Shown here: in pieces, positions 5,547 through 7,799 of the stretch | How the letters are laid out: each line of letters opens with the position of its first letter | How positions within the stretch are numbered: position 1 is the first letter of the stretch | Source: Clostridiales bacterium | GTDB taxonomy: Bacteria; Bacillota; Clostridia; Oscillospirales; Acutalibacteraceae | DNA length: 7,799 nucleotides | NCBI GenBank assembly: GCA_019417145.1 | Contig: DXVY01000073.1 | Span: forward strand, 1 to 7,799 | Direction: 5' to 3' | Position numbers and translations under genes: made by a program | Notes under the pieces: generated by a model | Told to the model about the DNA's origin: nothing | Database searches by the model: none | Seen by the model: only the letters and a program-made list of their open reading frames with translations

Positions 5547-6167
5547 ATGTTGGATGTTATTTCTCGTTACCCTGTATTGGCTGCATGTGAGGCGGATATA
5601 TTGGCCGCCGAAGAGTTATTGATCGCCGCCTTCCGAGCGGGGCATAAACTTCTTATTTGCGGCAACGGCGGCAGCTGCGCCGACGCCGGCCACATTGCGG
5701 GAGAACTGGGCAAGGGATTTGTTAAAAAGCGGCCCTTATCGCCTGCTAAACGGGCGGCCATGGCCCACCGCTGGCCCTGTGTGGACCCAAAGGTCCTGGA
5801 TACCCTGCAGGACGCGTTGCCGGTGATTCCGCTGGATTTGGGCGGTCCGCTGGGCAGCGCCTTTTCCAACGACGTGTCCCCGGATCTTACCTACGCGCAG
5901 CAGGTGCTTGGCCTGGCCAGAGAGGGGGACGCCCTGCTCTGTATCAGCACCTCCGGCAATTCGGCTAATATTGTGGAGGCCGCCGGGGTGGCCCGGGCTT
6001 TGGGGGCTACGGTTATAGCTTTGACCGGGGAGACAGGTGGACAGCTTTATAACATATCCCACGTGACCATACGGGCTCCCGAACGGGAGACCTACAAGGT
6101 GCAGGAGCTCCATTTACCCATCTACCATCAGATTTGTCTGGATATAGAAAAGGCGCTTTTTGCATAA
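5547..6167 (+). CDS. SIS domain sugar-phosphate isomerase, GmhA-like
   Basis: 206-residue cytoplasmic protein with one SIS (sugar isomerase) fold of the GmhA/phosphoheptose isomerase group. Recognisable motifs are the phosphosugar loop CGNGGSCADAGHIAGEL (38-54) with E53 in the place of the GmhA catalytic Glu, STSGNSANIVEA (134-145), and ALTGETGG (158-165). KVQELHLPIYH (184-194) includes H189, matching the GmhA catalytic His region. It is slightly longer than E. coli GmhA because of a segment at about 58-105. ATG 5547 is preceded by AGAGGAG with 8-base spacing; the frame is open further upstream, but those starts would lie inside the kinase gene. Pairing with the kinase suggests one pathway: phosphorylation, then aldose-ketose isomerisation or an amino-sugar step. 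No HldE, GmhB or heptose nucleotidyltransferase is visible, so I do not name it gmhA. Confidence 0.9.
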   Translation: MLDVISRYPVLAACEADILAAEELLIAAFRAGHKLLICGNGGSCADAGHIAGELGKGFVKKRPLSPAKRAAMAHRWPCVDPKVLDTLQDALPVIPLDLGGPLGSAFSNDVSPDLTYAQQVLGLAREGDALLCISTSGNSANIVEAAGVARALGATVIALTGETGGQLYNISHVTIRAPERETYKVQELHLPIYHQICLDIEKALFA

Positions 6168-6201
6168 AAACCCGGCCTCTCTTGGGGGAGGCCGGGTTTT
6201 T
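6166..6201. terminator. Bidirectional Rho-independent terminator
   Basis: A 14-bp perfect pairing, AAAAACCCGGCCTC with GAGGCCGGGTTTTT, surrounds an 8-base loop. Its A-run and T-run serve as U-tract on either strand. It overlaps the stop codon of the SIS gene and lies between convergent transcription units, so it probably ends both the ROK-SIS operon (plus) and the GH3-hydrolase operon (minus). Confidence 0.9.
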
Positions 6202-6243
6202 GTTGATGAATGCAAAACAGCCAAAACGATTACGCAAAATGTG

Positions 6244-6278
6244 CAAAGCCTGCGCAAGCGTTTCGGCTTTGTAAGCCG
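6244..6278. repeat. Nested inverted repeats between convergent genes
   Basis: CAAAGCC (6244-6250) can pair with GGCTTTG (6265-6271). Alternatively CGGCTT (6264-6269) can pair with AAGCCG (6273-6278), which is followed by TTTT on the plus strand. The two hairpins exclude each other. It may be a weak back-up terminator or a remnant of one. Confidence 0.3.
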
Positions 6279-6290
6279 TTTTGCTTCCTA

Positions 6291-7082
6291 TCAAGAAATA
6301 TTTGCATCTATAAAAATGGCATAGTGGTCGGACACATAGCCGCCGCCGGGATTCTCGGTCACAACCCTGTAGGTGTTTACGTCCATCCTATCGGGGGTGA
6401 CAAAAATATAATCGATGGGGGTGTGCTTTTCCACGTCCACCCTGAGAAAATTGTGGAAGCTGCCGCAGGCGTTAATCTGTTCCGCTGCCAGATATTTGCT
6501 GTCAGCTACGGGGGAATCCTCCCCGGTCATCACCGCGTATACCGAGCTGTGCTCCTCGCCGTTGAAATCTCCGGTCACCACCGCCGGTATATCGCCGTAC
6601 CGCCGCCGGATATCCCGCAGCCGCTCCAGGATTAGGGAGCCTCCCCGGCACATGGCCTCCACACTCACATGGTCGGTATGGGTGTTCATATGCAGCACCA
6701 GACCGCCCTTACTGTCCTCCAGAAGAGCCCAGGTACAAATACGTGTACAGGCGGCGCTCCAGGCTGGACCGGATACCCTGTCCGGTGTGGGAGAGAGCCA
6801 AAAGGTGCCGCTGTCCTTTACTTGAAACCGGTCGGCGCGGTAAAAGACGGGTGCGAACTCCCCCTTATCCCTGCCGTTGTCCCGGCCCACGCCTACGCTT
6901 TCGTAGCCGACGAGGTTCTGGCGCAGCCAACCCATCCATTGGGGCGTGGCCTCCTGAAAGCCGATCAGGTCAGGCGCATATTTCTCCAATATAACCCTTA
7001 GCCGTGGCCCTCGTATGTCCAGGCTGTTGAGCCCGGAGGTGTCATATCGTAAATTCTGGCTCATGATAGCAAGCCGTTTCAT
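6291..7082 (-). CDS. Endonuclease/exonuclease/phosphatase family hydrolase
   Basis: 263-residue protein of the EEP superfamily (DNase I/exonuclease III fold), metal-dependent phosphoesterases. Motifs in order are MSQNLRYD (metal-site N10), GFQEA (metal ligand E44), GTFWLSPTP (92-100), HMNTHTDH (131-138, catalytic region), TGDFN (170-174, D172/N174), PIDYIFV (222-228) and SDHYAI (251-256, D252/H253). All the usual active-site residues are there. No signal peptide or membrane segment is seen, so a cytoplasmic location is likely. The substrate is unknown: nucleic acids, phosphoinositide-like lipids and sugar phosphodiesters are all handled by this superfamily. The start ATG 7082 has an excellent AAGGAGG with 7-base spacing, and that site overlaps the stop codon of the upstream GH3 gene, so the two are probably co-transcribed and perhaps translationally coupled. 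Confidence 0.93.
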   Translation of the reverse strand: MKRLAIMSQNLRYDTSGLNSLDIRGPRLRVILEKYAPDLIGFQEATPQWMGWLRQNLVGYESVGVGRDNGRDKGEFAPVFYRADRFQVKDSGTFWLSPTPDRVSGPAWSAACTRICTWALLEDSKGGLVLHMNTHTDHVSVEAMCRGGSLILERLRDIRRRYGDIPAVVTGDFNGEEHSSVYAVMTGEDSPVADSKYLAAEQINACGSFHNFLRVDVEKHTPIDYIFVTPDRMDVNTYRVVTENPGGGYVSDHYAIFIDANIS

Positions 7083-7094
7083 TCTTCCCCCTCC

Positions 7095-7799
7095 TTATTT
7101 CAACAATCCCATAGCGTATTTCAGGCTGAGCACCCGAAGGGCCGCCTGGTCGATATCCGTCTCCTTTAATCCGCCGCTGTCCACGGCCGCGCGGATATCT
7201 GCCAGCGCTCCGGCCGCGTCGGACAGGATCATCATGTCGTTGCCGGCCTGAACGGCCAGTACGGTCGCCGGCTGCTCTCCATTATACGCCTGGATAGCCT
7301 CCATGTCTAGGTCGTCCGTTATCACTACGCCGGTAAACTCCAGCTTGTCTCTCAGAATCTCATGCACCGCCGGGGAAAGGGAGGCCGGGCGCATATCGTC
7401 CATGGCGGTCACTGTGTTGTGGGAAACCAGGATACAATGCGCCCCTGCGTTTATCCCTGCTGCAAAGGGCAGAAGATCGAACTCCAGAAAAGAGGACAAA
7501 GGTCGCTGGTCATAGGCCGCCCCCGTATGGGTGTTGGGATTGGGGCCGTAGCCAGGAAAGTGCTTAAGGCAAGTCGACAGGCCGCCGGTCTGCATGCTTT
7601 CCACCGCCGTGGCCACATAAGCAGCCGTCTGATCCCGGTCCAGCCCCAAGGACCGAGGGTATATGTAGTCCTCGGTGGTATCGGGCAGGTCGGCCACTGG
7701 GGCCAGGTTGAGGTTGACTCCCAGCCCCAGAAGCAGCGCGGCTTTCTCCGCCCCGTCGGCCCGTACGGCCTCCAGTCCCCCAGCTGCGTACACCTGCTG
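7095..7799 (-). CDS. Glycoside hydrolase family 3 (NagZ-like), 5' part missing
   Basis: The C-terminal 234 residues of a GH3 catalytic domain, related to beta-N-acetylhexosaminidases. The reading frame runs off the right edge, so the start and roughly 150-200 residues, including any signal peptide, are not visible. The GTG at 7793 is an internal Val and not the start. Counting from the edge, visible motifs are LGVNLNLAPVADL (26-38), the substrate and active-site loop KHFPGYG (79-85) leading to NTH (89-91), and VVITDDLDMEAI (158-169) with the probable nucleophile D162. NagZ enzymes carry an Asp-x-His dyad in that loop; here the Asp position reads Asn89 (codon AAC) and the loop seems one residue shorter. 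No C-terminal extra domain is present. Its stop overlaps the ribosome binding site of the EEP gene. Possible roles are muropeptide recycling or glycan degradation. Confidence 0.9.
   Translation of the reverse strand, partial: QQVYAAGGLEAVRADGAEKAALLLGLGVNLNLAPVADLPDTTEDYIYPRSLGLDRDQTAAYVATAVESMQTGGLSTCLKHFPGYGPNPNTHTGAAYDQRPLSSFLEFDLLPFAAGINAGAHCILVSHNTVTAMDDMRPASLSPAVHEILRDKLEFTGVVITDDLDMEAIQAYNGEQPATVLAVQAGNDMMILSDAAGALADIRAAVDSGGLKETDIDQAALRVLSLKYAMGLLK

Noticed and set aside
6210..6635. 141-codon plus-strand frame running from the SIS terminator into the EEP gene
   Set aside because: It is antisense to conserved EEP motifs, has no ribosome binding site and begins just after a strong terminator.

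Overview
The window looks like chromosomal DNA from a fairly GC-rich Firmicute, most likely a gut-type Clostridia (Oscillospirales-like). This placement is an inference. It rests on strong Gram-positive AGGAGG-type ribosome binding sites, a perfect HrcA operator (CIRCE) in front of clpB, a clostridial-style ROK kinase plus SIS isomerase pair, and a KHFPGYG-type GH3 enzyme. I see no rRNA, tRNA, CRISPR array, insertion sequence, integrase or phage gene.

Layout: (1) 31-61 is a terminator for the leftward gene 85-1224, a membrane-anchored M23 zinc peptidase of the cell wall. (2) 1225-1864 is a 640-base divergent intergenic region without a convincing gene. Its left part holds inverted repeats and one perfect DnaA box. 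Its right part holds a clpB promoter whose -10 lies inside a perfect CIRCE, followed by a degenerate CtsR-like tandem heptad and a GC-rich repeat next to the clpB ribosome binding site. (3) 1865-4469 is clpB, the disaggregase. It would be complete (about 868 residues) except for one frame break at about 2117-2123, which splits it into an 85-residue N-terminal piece and a 765-codon ORF carrying both AAA+ modules. A hairpin follows at 4474-4503. (4) 4592-6167 is a two-gene rightward operon, a ROK sugar kinase and a GmhA-like SIS isomerase 13 bases apart, with an extended -10 promoter in front and a bidirectional terminator behind. (5) 6291-7799 is a convergent leftward pair: a GH3 glycosidase (start outside the window) and an endonuclease/exonuclease/phosphatase-fold hydrolase, 12 bases apart, with the second gene's ribosome binding site overlapping the first gene's stop.

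How the genes fit together: clpB is a heat-shock locus under HrcA, probably independent of its neighbours. The M23 peptidase and the NagZ-like GH3 enzyme both suggest peptidoglycan or amino-sugar metabolism. The ROK-SIS pair suggests phosphorylation and then isomerisation of one sugar, but the sugar cannot be read from the sequence. I found no clear novel multi-gene system. The points most worth a second look are the clpB frame break, the GH3 Asp-to-Asn change in its Asp-His dyad motif, the ROK kinase without the zinc cysteines, the possible dual HrcA/CtsR control of clpB, and the unexplained structured spacer at 1264-1660.
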